Positions 17,290 through 26,150 are shown, numbered from the stretch's first letter. The stretch is DNA of 64,000 bases from Achromobacter sp. HZ34 (GCF_002209485.1 NZ_NJIX01000007.1:186001-250000), one strand, 5' to 3'. The notes: generated by a model not told the origin, from the sequence alone. Numbers and translations are program-made.

Positions 17290-18222
17290 ATGAAAACTGT
17301 TCAACACCGATGGATGGCAGCCGCGGGCGCGGTCTGCCTGGCCGTGACGGCGCAATCATTCGCTGCCGATGCCAAGGCCCCTGAAGCCAAGCCGGCCAGC
17401 AACTACGTCATCGCCAAGGCCGGTACGCTTGAAGTCCAGCGTGGCGAAGTCGAAAACATGCTCAATTCGCTGCCGCCGCAGGCGCGCGCGGAGATCAAGG
17501 CGAATCGCCCCGCGGCTGAACGCCTGGTCCGTTCGCAACTGGCCGACAAGGCCGTGCTGCAGCAGGCGCAGACGCAGAACTGGGCGCAGCGTCCCGAGGT
17601 CAAGGCGCAGATCGATGCGGCCACCAAGGAGATCGTGTTCCGCAGCTACCTGGCTTCGGTCAGTGCCGTACCGGCCGACTATCCGTCGGACAAGGAGCTG
17701 CAGGCCGTCTATGACCAGACCAAGGGCCAGATGGTCAAGCCGGCGCAGTACCGCGTCGCGCAGATCTTCATCCCCGCGCCGGCCAATGACGCCAAGGCTG
17801 TCGCGGAGGCCCGCAAGAGCGCGGCCGACATCGCCAAGGAAGCGCAGAACCCCAAGGCGAATTTCACCGCGCTGATGAAGAAGTATTCGAAGGATCCTTC
17901 GGCGCAGGCGGGTGGCGATACCGGCCTGATTCCGCTGGGCCAGCTGCTGCCGGAAATGCGTCCGGTGGTTGGCAAGCTGAAGAAGGGCGATGTGTCGGCG
18001 CCGGTCCAATCGGGGCAGGGTTTTCATGTCCTGAAGCTGGTGGACATGACGCCGCAAGGCACGCCGACCCTGGCCGAAGTGCGCGACAGCCTGCGTAATG
18101 CCATGCGGCAGAAGCGTCAGCAGGATACCGCGGCGGCGTATCTGCAGGGCTTGCTGAACAACCAGACCGTGACGGTCGATGGCCCCGCGTTGAATGCGGT
18201 GGTGGATTCGGTGATCAGGTAA
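17290..18222 (+). CDS. periplasmic peptidyl-prolyl isomerase, parvulin (PpiC/SurA) type
   Basis: Exported foldase of 310 residues. ATG 17290 begins a signal peptide (MKTVQHRWMAAAGAVCLAVTAQSFAAD). An N-terminal helical chaperone region (about 45-150) is followed by one parvulin domain (about 155-260) with YRVAQIFIPAP, FTALMKKYSKDPSAQAGGDTGL and GFHVLKLVD, and a short C-terminal helix. It catalyses prolyl cis-trans isomerisation in unfolded exported proteins. A reading-frame start further upstream (17185) is out of keeping with the signal peptide. A strong terminator follows at 18254. Confidence 0.92.
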   Translation: MKTVQHRWMAAAGAVCLAVTAQSFAADAKAPEAKPASNYVIAKAGTLEVQRGEVENMLNSLPPQARAEIKANRPAAERLVRSQLADKAVLQQAQTQNWAQRPEVKAQIDAATKEIVFRSYLASVSAVPADYPSDKELQAVYDQTKGQMVKPAQYRVAQIFIPAPANDAKAVAEARKSAADIAKEAQNPKANFTALMKKYSKDPSAQAGGDTGLIPLGQLLPEMRPVVGKLKKGDVSAPVQSGQGFHVLKLVDMTPQGTPTLAEVRDSLRNAMRQKRQQDTAAAYLQGLLNNQTVTVDGPALNAVVDSVIR

Positions 18223-18253
18223 GCGACCACGACCAGCACCCCAGCCGCTCAAG

Positions 18254-18291
18254 AAAAAGGACCGACGCCATATTGGTTGCCGGTCCTTTTT
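18254..18291. terminator. bidirectional Rho-independent terminator
   Basis: Perfect 11-base stem AAAAAGGACCG/CGGTCCTTTTT with a 16-base loop. A T tract on either strand lets it serve both the isomerase gene (plus) and the receiver gene (minus). Confidence 0.9.
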
Positions 18292-18331
18292 CAATTCCAC
18301 GCATCGATGGCGGTTGCAGCAGCGTTGTCCC

Positions 18332-18730
18332 TCAATCGTCGCCCGACGAACGCCCCACGGCCTGCTCGATACAGGCAATCAATTCCGTATCGGCAAAAGG
18401 CTTCTGCAGAAAACAGGCCGCGCCGACTTCCTGCGCGCGCTCGGCATAACCTTCCTGCAGGTGGGCCGTCATGAACACGATGGGCATGGCGAACCCGCGC
18501 TTGCGCAGCGACTGGCATAAATCAAAACCGCTGACGCCCGGCATGCGTACATCCGTCACGACGCAGTCCAGCGTACCGGCCTGGGTGTCATTCAACAGCG
18601 CCTGGCCGCCGTCGTACAGACGTACGTCCAGGTCGATGGAGCGCAGCAGGCGGCCCAGCGCCATCCGCACCGATGCATCGTCGTCCACGATGGCGATGAT
18701 GGGGGCAGCGGCGCGGGGGGATGCGGTCAT
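18332..18730 (-). CDS. stand-alone response-regulator receiver protein
   Basis: Receiver domain only, 132 residues from ATG 18730. The acidic pocket IVDDD (D16-D18), phospho-acceptor D60 in VVTDVRMPG, T88 in FMTA and K110 in LQKPF are all present, and the domain is closest to FixJ-type receivers. There is no output domain, so it could act as a phosphate sink or protein-interaction switch. Its start overlaps the XapX gene by four bases. The large histidine kinase at 28762-33276 is the nearest possible phosphodonor. Confidence 0.9.
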   Translation of the reverse strand: MTASPRAAAPIIAIVDDDASVRMALGRLLRSIDLDVRLYDGGQALLNDTQAGTLDCVVTDVRMPGVSGFDLCQSLRKRGFAMPIVFMTAHLQEGYAERAQEVGAACFLQKPFADTELIACIEQAVGRSSGDD

Positions 18731-18993
18731 GACTTGTCGGTCGGTTGTGTATCGGTCTTGGGGGCGGCAGCGACGCCCGTGATCTTCGTCACGCATTCTT
18801 TATGAAACCAGGAAAGCGTAACGGGCTCGCCGTTCAGCAATCGCCGTGCCGGCGGTACCACCTGTTCGCCGATCAACATCCCCAGCAGTCCGATCAACGC
18901 AATCACGGGCGGTGCGGGTGAGCGCACGTTCAACAAGGCATAAATAATACCGACCAAAATACCGGTCGCGAGCGAAACGATATAAAGCTTCAT
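18727..18993 (-). CDS. XapX-domain membrane protein
   Basis: Small protein of 88 residues with two membrane helices (about 4-22 and 30-48) in the XapX pattern: MKLYIVSLATGILVGIIYAL, VRSPAPPVIALIGLLGMLIGE. A short cytoplasmic tail follows. The function of XapX proteins is not established. The stop codon overlaps the receiver gene start (ATGA), so the two are likely made together. Confidence 0.85.
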   Translation of the reverse strand: MKLYIVSLATGILVGIIYALLNVRSPAPPVIALIGLLGMLIGEQVVPPARRLLNGEPVTLSWFHKECVTKITGVAAAPKTDTQPTDKS

Positions 18994-19030
18994 GAGATTT
19001 CCTTGAGTGTCGTAATAAGTGGATCGGATA

Positions 19031-20653
19031 TCAAAGCGGCAGTTTCACGCCGATCAGATGCTGCACTTGCGGCGGCGCAGCGCCGCGCTGGAACCGCAGC
19101 AACTCGCGCTGCAGATCGGCGTCGGCGTTATGAACCCGGCGATGCTGGCGCATGTGCTCGGCCCAGGATTCGACCAGGAACCACTCGACCAGGCGTTCCG
19201 GATCGTTCGGGTCATCCATCACGCTCCAGTTGAACGCGCCATCGCGCAAGCGTTCTTCCGACAAACGCCGGATCGTCCGCAGGAAGTCCTGCCGATCGGC
19301 GCGTGCCACGCGATATTCGATCTGGATCAGGACAGGACCGCGATCGTCTTCGACCGGCACCGCCATCCGCGGATCGGGCCAGGCCTGCGACGGCGCCAGG
19401 TCTTCCTCTCCTTGCGGCAGGCGGACACGGTGTGCCAGCAGCGAACTCACCAGCAGGAACACGGCCGCGGCCAGCAACCCCTGGGGCACGCCCAGGTGCT
19501 GCGCGACCGCGCCCCACAGCAGGCTGCCTGCCGCCAGCGCACCGTTGAACACCATCTGGTAAACGGCCAGCGCGCGTCCACGCACCCAGTCCGGCAGGAT
19601 GGCCTGGGCCGCGCCACCCAAGGTGGTCAGCGCGGCTATCCATGCCACGCCCAGCAGCAGGAACAGCGGCAAGGCCAGCACCAGCGGGGGCGCCAGGCTC
19701 AGCAAGCCCATGGCCACGGCGGTGGCGGCCGCTGCCGCCAGCAACAACCTGTCCGCGTTCAGCCAGACTTGCAGACGGGGCAGCAGCAGTGCGCCGATGA
19801 TGGCGCCGCCACCGACCATGCCTAGCAGCAGGCCATACAGCCCCGCGCCGCCGGCGAATACCTGGCGCGCCACCAGCGGCAACAGAGCCCAGATGGCGCT
19901 GCCCGAAATGAAGTACACCGTCGCGCGAAACAGGACGACGTGCAGCTTGCTGTGCGCACGGGTGTAGCGCAGGCCCGCGCGCAGGGCACCAAAGAAATGT
20001 TCGCGCAGGGGATCGCTGGTACGTGGCGCCCGTTTCCACCAGACCAGCGCGCCGATCACCAGGATGTAGCTGACGAAGTCCACCGCATACGTTGCCGCCG
20101 CGCCGAAGGCGGCCAGCAGCAAGCCGCCCGTGGCGGGACCGATGGCGCGAGCGATGTTCACGCCCAGGCCATTGAGCGCGACCGCGCTGCGCAGTTCCGG
20201 ACGCGGCACCAGTTCCGGCACGATGGACTGCCAGGTCGGTCCCATCATGGCCGCGCCGATGCCGCCCACGAAAGCCATCGCGATGAGAATCTCGATGGTG
20301 AGCGCGCCGCGCCAGGCCAGCACCATCAAGGTGCCGCTGACCAGGCCCAGCGCGATCTGGATCACGATGAGGAAGCGGCGGCGGTCCAGGATGTCGGACA
20401 GCACGCCGGCGGGTATCGCCAGCAGAAAAACGGGCAGGGTGGTGGCGGCCTGTATCGCCGCCACCGCGGTCGGCGAGTTCGACAGGTCCGTGGCCAGCCA
20501 GGCGTTGGCGACGTCGCGCATGAAGCTGCCGACGTTGCCGAGGATGGTGGCCACCCACAGCACGGCGAAGGTGGCGTGGGCGAGCGGCGCGAAAGGCTTG
20601 GCCTGCGCCGGCGGCGTGGCTGGCGTGGACGGGGGCAGGGCGGGCGATGTCAT
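19031..20653 (-). CDS. MFS transporter with C-terminal antibiotic-biosynthesis-monooxygenase-like domain
   Basis: Protein of 540 residues. Residues 1-410 are a 12-helix major facilitator of the EntS/MFS_3 type (ILGNVGSFMRDVANAWLATDLS at the start of helix 1, LSDILDRRRFLI in loop 2-3). Residues about 430-530 are a soluble ferredoxin-like alpha/beta domain of the ABM type (VLIQIEYRVARADRQDFLRTI, RLVEWFLVESWAEHMRQH). The start at 20653 overlaps the DoxX stop by four bases. It is the last gene of the 25050-19031 operon. The fused domain may bind or modify the exported compound; the substrate is unknown. Confidence 0.87.
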   Translation of the reverse strand: MTSPALPPSTPATPPAQAKPFAPLAHATFAVLWVATILGNVGSFMRDVANAWLATDLSNSPTAVAAIQAATTLPVFLLAIPAGVLSDILDRRRFLIVIQIALGLVSGTLMVLAWRGALTIEILIAMAFVGGIGAAMMGPTWQSIVPELVPRPELRSAVALNGLGVNIARAIGPATGGLLLAAFGAAATYAVDFVSYILVIGALVWWKRAPRTSDPLREHFFGALRAGLRYTRAHSKLHVVLFRATVYFISGSAIWALLPLVARQVFAGGAGLYGLLLGMVGGGAIIGALLLPRLQVWLNADRLLLAAAAATAVAMGLLSLAPPLVLALPLFLLLGVAWIAALTTLGGAAQAILPDWVRGRALAVYQMVFNGALAAGSLLWGAVAQHLGVPQGLLAAAVFLLVSSLLAHRVRLPQGEEDLAPSQAWPDPRMAVPVEDDRGPVLIQIEYRVARADRQDFLRTIRRLSEERLRDGAFNWSVMDDPNDPERLVEWFLVESWAEHMRQHRRVHNADADLQRELLRFQRGAAPPQVQHLIGVKLPL

Positions 20654-21084
20654 GCGCGGCGCCTCGGCCAGCTGGCGACCGCTACCAGCAGCCACGCGCC
20701 GGTCAGCGCCAGATGTTCATAGAAACTGTTGGCCTGCGCGAAGCGGGCTTCGGGCGGAGCCGACCAGTAGCGGTTGGCGATGAAGGTGGCCATCAGGGTG
20801 AAGGCGCCCAGGGCCAGCGCCCCCAGGCTGCGTCCGCGATTCGACAGCACCAGCACCGACGCGCCCAGCTCCAGCGCGATGGTGCCGGCGGCCATGACCG
20901 TGGTCCACAGCCCCGAGGACGCCAGGCCGAAATGCTGGATCTCGGCCAAGGCGCTGTTGAAGTCGGTCAACTTGACCAGGCCGCCCTGCAGGTAAGGCGC
21001 GCACAGCAGCAGCAGGCCCAGCCACCACAGCGGTCGGCGATCGGCGGGAGAACCCGCCGTCGGCAACTCGGATATCACGGTCAT
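20650..21084 (-). CDS. DoxX-family membrane protein
   Basis: Four-helix inner-membrane protein of 144 residues in the DoxX pattern (WWLGLLLLCAPYLQGGLVKLTDF, then IALELGASVLVL, LGAFTLMATFIANRYW). DoxX-like proteins are linked to quinone-dependent oxidation or redox stress. It is 30 bases after the amidohydrolase gene and overlaps the transporter gene by four bases, so it is a central member of the operon. Confidence 0.85.
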   Translation of the reverse strand: MTVISELPTAGSPADRRPLWWLGLLLLCAPYLQGGLVKLTDFNSALAEIQHFGLASSGLWTTVMAAGTIALELGASVLVLSNRGRSLGALALGAFTLMATFIANRYWSAPPEARFAQANSFYEHLALTGAWLLVAVASWPRRRA

Positions 21085-21114
21085 GGTTCTCTCCAGGATC
21101 TTCAGGTACAGGCT

Positions 21115-22980
21115 TCAGAACGCCCAGCAGGAGCAGCCCAGCGCGCCCCAGAAGGTGCTTTCCTCGGAGGTGGGTGCCTGCGTGGCCCATGCGTTCGCAT
21201 GCGAGTGCTTGTGCACACCGCAGGCGCTGTCGCACGCGCACACCGGCATCATCTTGGCGCTGCTCAGGTTGGCACGTGCCTGGTAGCCGCCCACATGGCG
21301 CACCGGCGACCAGTCGGGCATGGCCGGGGCCAGTTCCGGCGACAGATCGTCGTAGTCGCCTTCGCCATAGACCACCTTGCCACCCAGCACGGTCAGCACC
21401 GCGGTGATGTCCTGGATTTCATCGCCGGGGACGTGGAAGTAGTCGGCCGACAGCACCGCCAGGTCGGCCAGTTGACCCACCTTGATCTGGCCTTTCTTGC
21501 CGACTTCGGACGAGAACCAGGTATTGGCTTCGGTCCACAGGCGCAAGGCGGTCTCGCGGTCCATGACGTTGGCCTGGGGATAGAGCTGCGTGCCGCCGAC
21601 CGTCTTGCCAGTGGTCAGCCAGTACAGCGATACCCACGGGTTATAGGAGGCGACACGGGTGGCGTCGGTGCCGGCACCGACCTTGACGCCGCGTTCCAGC
21701 ATCTTGCGGATGGGCGGCGTGGCCTCGGCGGCGCGCGAGCCGTAGCGCTCGACGAAGTATTCGCCCTGGTAGGCCATGCGATGCTGCACGGCGATGCCGC
21801 CGCCTAGCGCGGCGATACGGTCGATGTTGCGGTCGGTGATGGTTTCGGCGTGGTCGAAGAACCAGTTCAGGCCTTCGAAGGGAACGTCGCGGGCCACTTT
21901 CTCGTACACGTCCAGCGCACGCGAGATGGTCTGGTCATAGGTCGCGTGCAAGCGCCACGGCCAGCGCTTCTCGGCCAGCAGGCGGATCACCGGCTCCAGG
22001 TCGGCTTCCATCGAAGGCGCCATGTCGGGCCGTTCGACGCGGAAGTCCTCGAAGTCGGCCGCGGTGTACACCAGCATTTCGCCCGCGCCGTTGTGACGGT
22101 ACAGGTCGTCGCCCTGGCCGGGCTTGACCTTTTCCGACCAGTTCTTGAAGTCGGCCAGTTCTTCCTTGGGTTTCTGGGTGAACAGGTTGTAGGCCAGGCG
22201 CACCGTCAGGTTGCCTTCCTTGTGCAGCTCTTCGATGATGTTGTAGTCATCGGGGTAGTTCTGGTAGCCGCCGCCGGCGTCGATCACGCCGGTCACGCCC
22301 AGGCGGTTGACCTCGCGCATGAAATGGCGCGTAGAGTTTTTCTGATATTCGGCCGGCAGCTTGGGGCCCTTGGCCAGGGTGGCGTACAGGATGGTGGCAT
22401 TGGGCTTGGCCAGCAGCAGGCCGGTCGGGTTGCCCTGCGCGTCGCGCACGATTTCGCCGCCCGGCGGGTTGGGTGTGTCCTTGCCGTAGCCGACCACGCG
22501 CAGCGCGGCTGCGTTCAGGATCGCGCGGTCGTACAGATGCAGGATGAACACGGGAGTGTCCGGCGCCACGGCATTGATCTCTTCGATCGTGGGCAGGCGC
22601 TTTTCGGCGAACTGGTGCTCCGTGAAGCCGCCTACCACGCGTACCCATTGCGGCGCCGGGGTACGGTCCACCTGGTCCTTGAGCATGCGCATGGCGTCGG
22701 CCAGCGAACGCACGCCGTCCCAGCGCAATTCCATGTTGTAGTTCAAGCCACCGCGGATGATGTGCATATGGCTGTCGATCAGGCCGGGAATGGCGCGACG
22801 GCCCTGCAGGTCGACGACGCGCGTGCCGGCACCGGCCAGCCGCATGATGTCGTCGCGTTCACCGATGGCGGTGAAGCGGCCGTCATGGATGGCGACGGCG
22901 TCGGCTTGCGGGCAGCTGCGATCCAGCGTGGTGAATTTGCCGTTGACGAAGATGAGATCGGGCGTGGTGGTGGCGTTCAT
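21115..22980 (-). CDS. amidohydrolase, YtcJ-like, with a Cys-rich C-terminal tail
   Basis: Metal-dependent hydrolase of the Amidohydro_3/YtcJ group, 621 residues. The beta-sandwich start (DLIFVNGKFTTLD), the metal motif DSHMH (H71, H73) and the C-terminal GQLADLAVLSADYF are all present. The last 45 residues are unusual: they contain the motifs VCACDSAC and GCSCWAF (six Cys in total) plus HKHSH, which could bind a metal or an Fe-S cluster. No signal peptide is seen. The gene is third in the operon, between a chloroperoxidase-like hydrolase and DoxX. The substrate is unknown. Confidence 0.88.
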   Translation of the reverse strand: MNATTTPDLIFVNGKFTTLDRSCPQADAVAIHDGRFTAIGERDDIMRLAGAGTRVVDLQGRRAIPGLIDSHMHIIRGGLNYNMELRWDGVRSLADAMRMLKDQVDRTPAPQWVRVVGGFTEHQFAEKRLPTIEEINAVAPDTPVFILHLYDRAILNAAALRVVGYGKDTPNPPGGEIVRDAQGNPTGLLLAKPNATILYATLAKGPKLPAEYQKNSTRHFMREVNRLGVTGVIDAGGGYQNYPDDYNIIEELHKEGNLTVRLAYNLFTQKPKEELADFKNWSEKVKPGQGDDLYRHNGAGEMLVYTAADFEDFRVERPDMAPSMEADLEPVIRLLAEKRWPWRLHATYDQTISRALDVYEKVARDVPFEGLNWFFDHAETITDRNIDRIAALGGGIAVQHRMAYQGEYFVERYGSRAAEATPPIRKMLERGVKVGAGTDATRVASYNPWVSLYWLTTGKTVGGTQLYPQANVMDRETALRLWTEANTWFSSEVGKKGQIKVGQLADLAVLSADYFHVPGDEIQDITAVLTVLGGKVVYGEGDYDDLSPELAPAMPDWSPVRHVGGYQARANLSSAKMMPVCACDSACGVHKHSHANAWATQAPTSEESTFWGALGCSCWAF

Positions 22981-23039
22981 GGCAGGGTTCTCTAGGTAGG
23001 ATGGCCGCTGGGGGGGACGCGCGGCGGTGCTTCAACGGG

Positions 23040-23074
23040 CATGCGCCCAGCGTTTTCATACAGCTGGGCGCATG
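23040..23074. repeat. 12-base perfect inverted repeat between operon genes
   Basis: CATGCGCCCAGC at 23040-23051 and its exact complement at 23063-23074, with an 11-base loop. It sits in the 120-base gap after the chloroperoxidase-like gene. No T tract follows on the minus strand, so it may attenuate transcription or protect the upstream mRNA rather than end it. Confidence 0.6.
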
Positions 23075-23100
23075 CCTTGAAGCGACGATTTTCCGTCAGC

Positions 23101-24096
23101 TCAACGCTTCAGGAAAGCAAGCAGTTCAGCATTGATCTGGTCGGCGTGGGTGACGCACATACCGTGCGGCGCGCCCTCGATGACCTTCAGCGTGGCCTTC
23201 TTGACGATCTTGGCCGACAGGCGGCCGGAGTCGTCGATGGGCACGATCTGGTCGTCGGAGCCATGCAGCACCAGCGTCGGCACGTCGATCTTTTCCAGGT
23301 CCGGCGTGTAGTCGACTTCGGAGAACTCGCGCACGCACAGGTACTGGCCCAGCGCGCTGCCGGTCAGGCCTTGCGACCAGAAGGCGTCGATGGTGCCCTT
23401 TTCCGGCTTGGCATTGGGGCGGTTGAAACCGAAGAAGGGGATGGCCAGTTCCTGGTAGAACTTGGAACGGTTGTCGGCCACGCCCTTGCGGATGCCGTCG
23501 AACACTTCCTTGGGCAGGCCGCCGGGGTTCTTGTCGGTCTTGATCATGATGGGGGGCACCGCGCCGATCAGTACGGCAGCGGCGACACGCTTGGTGCCGT
23601 GGCGGCCGATGTAGTGCGCGACTTCGCCGCCGCCGGTGGAATGGCCGACCAGCGTGGCGTCCTTCAGGTCCAGGGCTTCGATGACCGCGGCCAGGTCGTC
23701 GGCGTAGGTGTCCATGTCATTGCCCTGGGCGGGTTGGTCCGAGCGGCCGTGGCCGCGGCGATCGTGGGCGATGACGCGGAAGCCGTTCTGCACCAGGAAC
23801 AGCATCTGGTTGTCCCAGGCGTCCGAGTTCAGCGGCCAGCCGTGGGAGAACACGACGGGGCGGCCCTTGCCCCAGTCCTTGAAGAAAATGCGGGTGCCGT
23901 CCTTGGTGACGACGTAGTTGGTGCCTTGCCGGCCGTCATGCTTGCCGCCATGGGTGGGCGCGGCAGCGCGCTTGTCGGCGGCTTGGGCGGTGCTGCCGAT
24001 GGCGGTGGCGGCGACGGCGCCGACCGAGGTGGCGCCGGCGACCAGCATCTTGCGGCGGCTGGTGCTGAGGTCTTGAGTCTGGGCTTCGGTATTCAT
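23101..24096 (-). CDS. alpha/beta-hydrolase, non-heme chloroperoxidase type, with Tat signal
   Basis: Hydrolase of 331 residues. The N-terminus has a twin-arginine motif ([11 protein letters not shown]) and a hydrophobic, Ala-rich segment to about residue 40, so export by the Tat pathway is likely. The catalytic domain resembles cofactor-free haloperoxidases/arylesterases: oxyanion [11 protein letters not shown], nucleophile S153 in [10 protein letters not shown], acid D282 in GSDDQIVP, histidine H311 in GAPHGM. Many such proteins are esterases or perhydrolases rather than true haloperoxidases. It is second in the operon that starts with the isochorismatase-fold gene. Confidence 0.9.
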   Translation of the reverse strand: MNTEAQTQDLSTSRRKMLVAGATSVGAVAATAIGSTAQAADKRAAAPTHGGKHDGRQGTNYVVTKDGTRIFFKDWGKGRPVVFSHGWPLNSDAWDNQMLFLVQNGFRVIAHDRRGHGRSDQPAQGNDMDTYADDLAAVIEALDLKDATLVGHSTGGGEVAHYIGRHGTKRVAAAVLIGAVPPIMIKTDKNPGGLPKEVFDGIRKGVADNRSKFYQELAIPFFGFNRPNAKPEKGTIDAFWSQGLTGSALGQYLCVREFSEVDYTPDLEKIDVPTLVLHGSDDQIVPIDDSGRLSAKIVKKATLKVIEGAPHGMCVTHADQINAELLAFLKR

Positions 24097-24131
24097 CGTG
24101 GATTTCTTCGTTTTGTTGTAAGAGAGAGGAA

Positions 24132-24317
24132 TAGGGGGCTACGCCCCCTAAGCCCCCGCGTTGCAATAGCTGAAGGGGCTCCGCCCCTACAACTCCCCGC
24201 AATGGCGAGAGTTGTTGAAGGCTGCGCCTTACAGCCATCGGGTACGGTGGGAGGCTGTAGAAGGCTGTCCCTACAGGACCCTGATAGTGCGGGGGGCTTA
24301 GGGGGGCACCCCCCTAA
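24132..24317. repeat. cluster of short GC-rich hairpins
   Basis: At least five small inverted repeats fall in 186 bases of a 255-base intergenic gap: TAGGGGGC/GCCCCCTA (24132-24150), AGGGGC/GCCCCT (24174-24188), CAACTC/GAGTTG (24190-24214), AAGGC/GCCTT (24218-24230) and TTAGGGGGG/CCCCCCTAA (24298-24317). Several share a core like GGGGC-TCC-GCCCC. They look like REP-type elements or an mRNA-processing region. A related hairpin occurs at 58750-58772. Confidence 0.55.
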
Positions 24318-24344
24318 AAAACCTATCCCGCGCGTTAGCGCGGG
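24316..24344 (-). terminator. Rho-independent terminator or attenuator after the isochorismatase-fold gene
   Basis: Seven-base stem CCCGCGC/GCGCGGG (24327-24344), loop GTTA on the plus strand, followed on the minus strand by ATAGG and six T. It lies just after the first gene of the operon and may lower expression of the genes behind it. Confidence 0.6.
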
Positions 24345-24351
24345 GCGCCTA

Positions 24352-25050
24352 TCAGCGGGCGATCACGGGCGCGTGGACGGGGGCCAGCGCTTCGTGGGTC
24401 GTAGCCGTACGTTGCTTGGCGTCGTGCACCATCGTGTACGCGTAATCGACGCCCATGCCGTAAGCACCCGAGTGCTCCTTGGCAATCGCCATCACGGCGT
24501 CGTAGCTGTCCCGACGAGCCCAGTCGCGCTGCCATTCCAGCAGCACTTGCTGCCAGGTCACCGGCACCACGCCAGCCTGCACCATGCGCTGCATGGCGTA
24601 GTCGTGCGCTTCCTTGGTGGTGCCGCCGGAAGCGTCGGCCACCATGTAGATTTCATAGTCGCCTTCCAGCATGGCGCACAGGGCGAACGTGGTGTTGCAG
24701 ACCTCCGTCCACAGACCGGCCACGACCACCTTCTTGCGCTTGTTGGCGGCCAGGGCGTCGCGCACCTTCTGGTCGTCCCAGGAATTCATCGACGTGCGTT
24801 CCAGCACTTTCTGCTCGGGGAACACGTCCAGCAGTTCAGGGAAGGTGTAGCCGGAAAACGACGTGGTCTCGACGGTGGTGATGGTGGTCGGGACATTGAA
24901 CACGCGGGCAGCCTTGGCCAGGCCCACCACGTTGTTCTTCAGCGTCTGGCGGTCCATCGACTGCACGCCGAAGGCCATCTGCGGTTGCTGATCGATGAAG
25001 ATGAGTTGGCTGTTCTGCGGGGTCAGCACTTCGAGCTTGGGATTGGACAT
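24352..25050 (-). CDS. isochorismatase-fold hydrolase, YcaC-like
   Basis: Cysteine hydrolase of the isochorismatase superfamily, 232 residues. Catalytic residues D20 (IFIDQQPQMAF) and C118 (AGLWTEVCNTT) are present, with the YcaC-subgroup stretch RTSMNSWDD at 85-93. YcaC-type members form oligomers and act on unknown amide or ester substrates; they are not siderophore enzymes. It heads the minus-strand operon (with hydrolase, amidohydrolase, DoxX and transporter) and diverges from the FixJ-type regulator at 25400, the likely controller. Confidence 0.9.
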   Translation of the reverse strand: MSNPKLEVLTPQNSQLIFIDQQPQMAFGVQSMDRQTLKNNVVGLAKAARVFNVPTTITTVETTSFSGYTFPELLDVFPEQKVLERTSMNSWDDQKVRDALAANKRKKVVVAGLWTEVCNTTFALCAMLEGDYEIYMVADASGGTTKEAHDYAMQRMVQAGVVPVTWQQVLLEWQRDWARRDSYDAVMAIAKEHSGAYGMGVDYAYTMVHDAKQRTATTHEALAPVHAPVIAR

Positions 25051-25399
25051 GGCACGATTCCTGTAGGAAGAGAATAGGGCGGCGCGCGGGTGACGCGCGA
25101 TGCCGCCGCTTCAAGGGACTTCGACGCGCGTGGCGACGCGACCGCAGCTAGACTAGATGGCCCAGGCGTTGCCGACCATTGTTCGATGGTATTAACGGCA
25201 AGGGAGACGGCGCCGCCATCCAGGTGCCTTCTGCCATACCGGCGTCATATGCGCATGGCTGGCGCCGCGGCTTCCATAGCTACCATTCATAGGTTCATGT
25301 CGTATTTACGTCTGGGACGCATCATCCAAAGGTATAGGTACGGCCCTGGCGCGCGCCGCGTGCCGGCTTATATAATCGGCGGCTATTGGAGAGAACACC
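25051..25399. other. divergent promoter region of the cassette
   Basis: This 349-base gap lies between the YcaC-like operon (minus) and the response-regulator gene (plus). No gene is seen. It should carry both promoters and the binding site for the regulator; no strong palindrome was recognised. Confidence 0.5.
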
Positions 25400-26086
25400 C
25401 TGACGTCCGCCACCCTCGAACCCTTGGATCCGGTTGCCATCGACGATGCGGTAGTGCTGGTCGTCGATGACGATGCCGCGCTACGGCACGCACTGGGCAG
25501 CCTGTTCCGCTCCGTCGGGTTTACCGTGCGCCTGCATGCCTCGGCGGCTGAACTGCTGGACGACCCGGTACTGGACGCTCCACCGCTGAATTCCGCCCTG
25601 CCCGACGTCGCCTGCTGCCTGCTGCTGGACGTGCGCCTGCGCGGCGCCAGCGGCCTGGACCTGCAGGCGCGGCTGGCTCAGCTGGGCGTGGAGATTCCCA
25701 TCATCTTCATGACCGGCCACGGTGACATCGCCATGACCGTCACCGCCATGAAGGCGGGAGCCGTCGACTTCATCACCAAGCCTTTCCGCGACCAGGACCT
25801 GCTCGACGCCGTCACGGCGGCGTTGGAAAAGGACCGCCAGCGCCGCCTGGGGTCACGCCGGCTCAATGAAATCCGCGCCTGCTATCAGACGCTCAGCCCG
25901 CGCGAGGCCGAAGTCATGGGCCTGGCGGTGCGCGGCCTGCTCAACAAGCAGATCGCCGGCGAGATCGGCATCAGCGAAGTCACGGTCAAGATCCACCGCG
26001 GCCAGGCCATGCGCAAGATGAAAGCCCGCACCTTCGCCGACCTGGTGCTGATGGCCCAGCAACTGGGCGTGCACGCCGCCGCCTGA
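25400..26086 (+). CDS. FixJ-type response regulator with LuxR DNA-binding domain
   Basis: Two-component regulator of about 228 residues. The receiver domain has VVDDD, phospho-acceptor Asp in LLLDVRLRG, T in FMTGHGD and K in ITKPF. The C-terminal LuxR/NarL helix-turn-helix has LSPREAEVMGLAVRGLLNKQIAGEIGISEVTVKIHRG. There is no ATG in frame near the domain. CTG 25400 has GGAGAG six bases upstream and gives MTSATLEPLDP, whereas TTG 25424 has no ribosome-binding site, so an unusual CTG start is preferred here. It probably controls the divergent operon, with the kinase at 28762-33276 as partner. Confidence 0.9.
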   Translation: MTSATLEPLDPVAIDDAVVLVVDDDAALRHALGSLFRSVGFTVRLHASAAELLDDPVLDAPPLNSALPDVACCLLLDVRLRGASGLDLQARLAQLGVEIPIIFMTGHGDIAMTVTAMKAGAVDFITKPFRDQDLLDAVTAALEKDRQRRLGSRRLNEIRACYQTLSPREAEVMGLAVRGLLNKQIAGEIGISEVTVKIHRGQAMRKMKARTFADLVLMAQQLGVHAAA

Positions 26087-26150
26087 AGCAAACTCCGCGC
26101 ATCTTCCGTATTCACGGCTTGGCCGACGCTGTCGGAACGACTCCAAGATA

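Noticed and set aside
23041-25077. 678-codon open frame on the plus strand
   Set aside because: It spans the antisense of two well-supported hydrolase genes and the hairpin cluster between them; no recognisable protein features.
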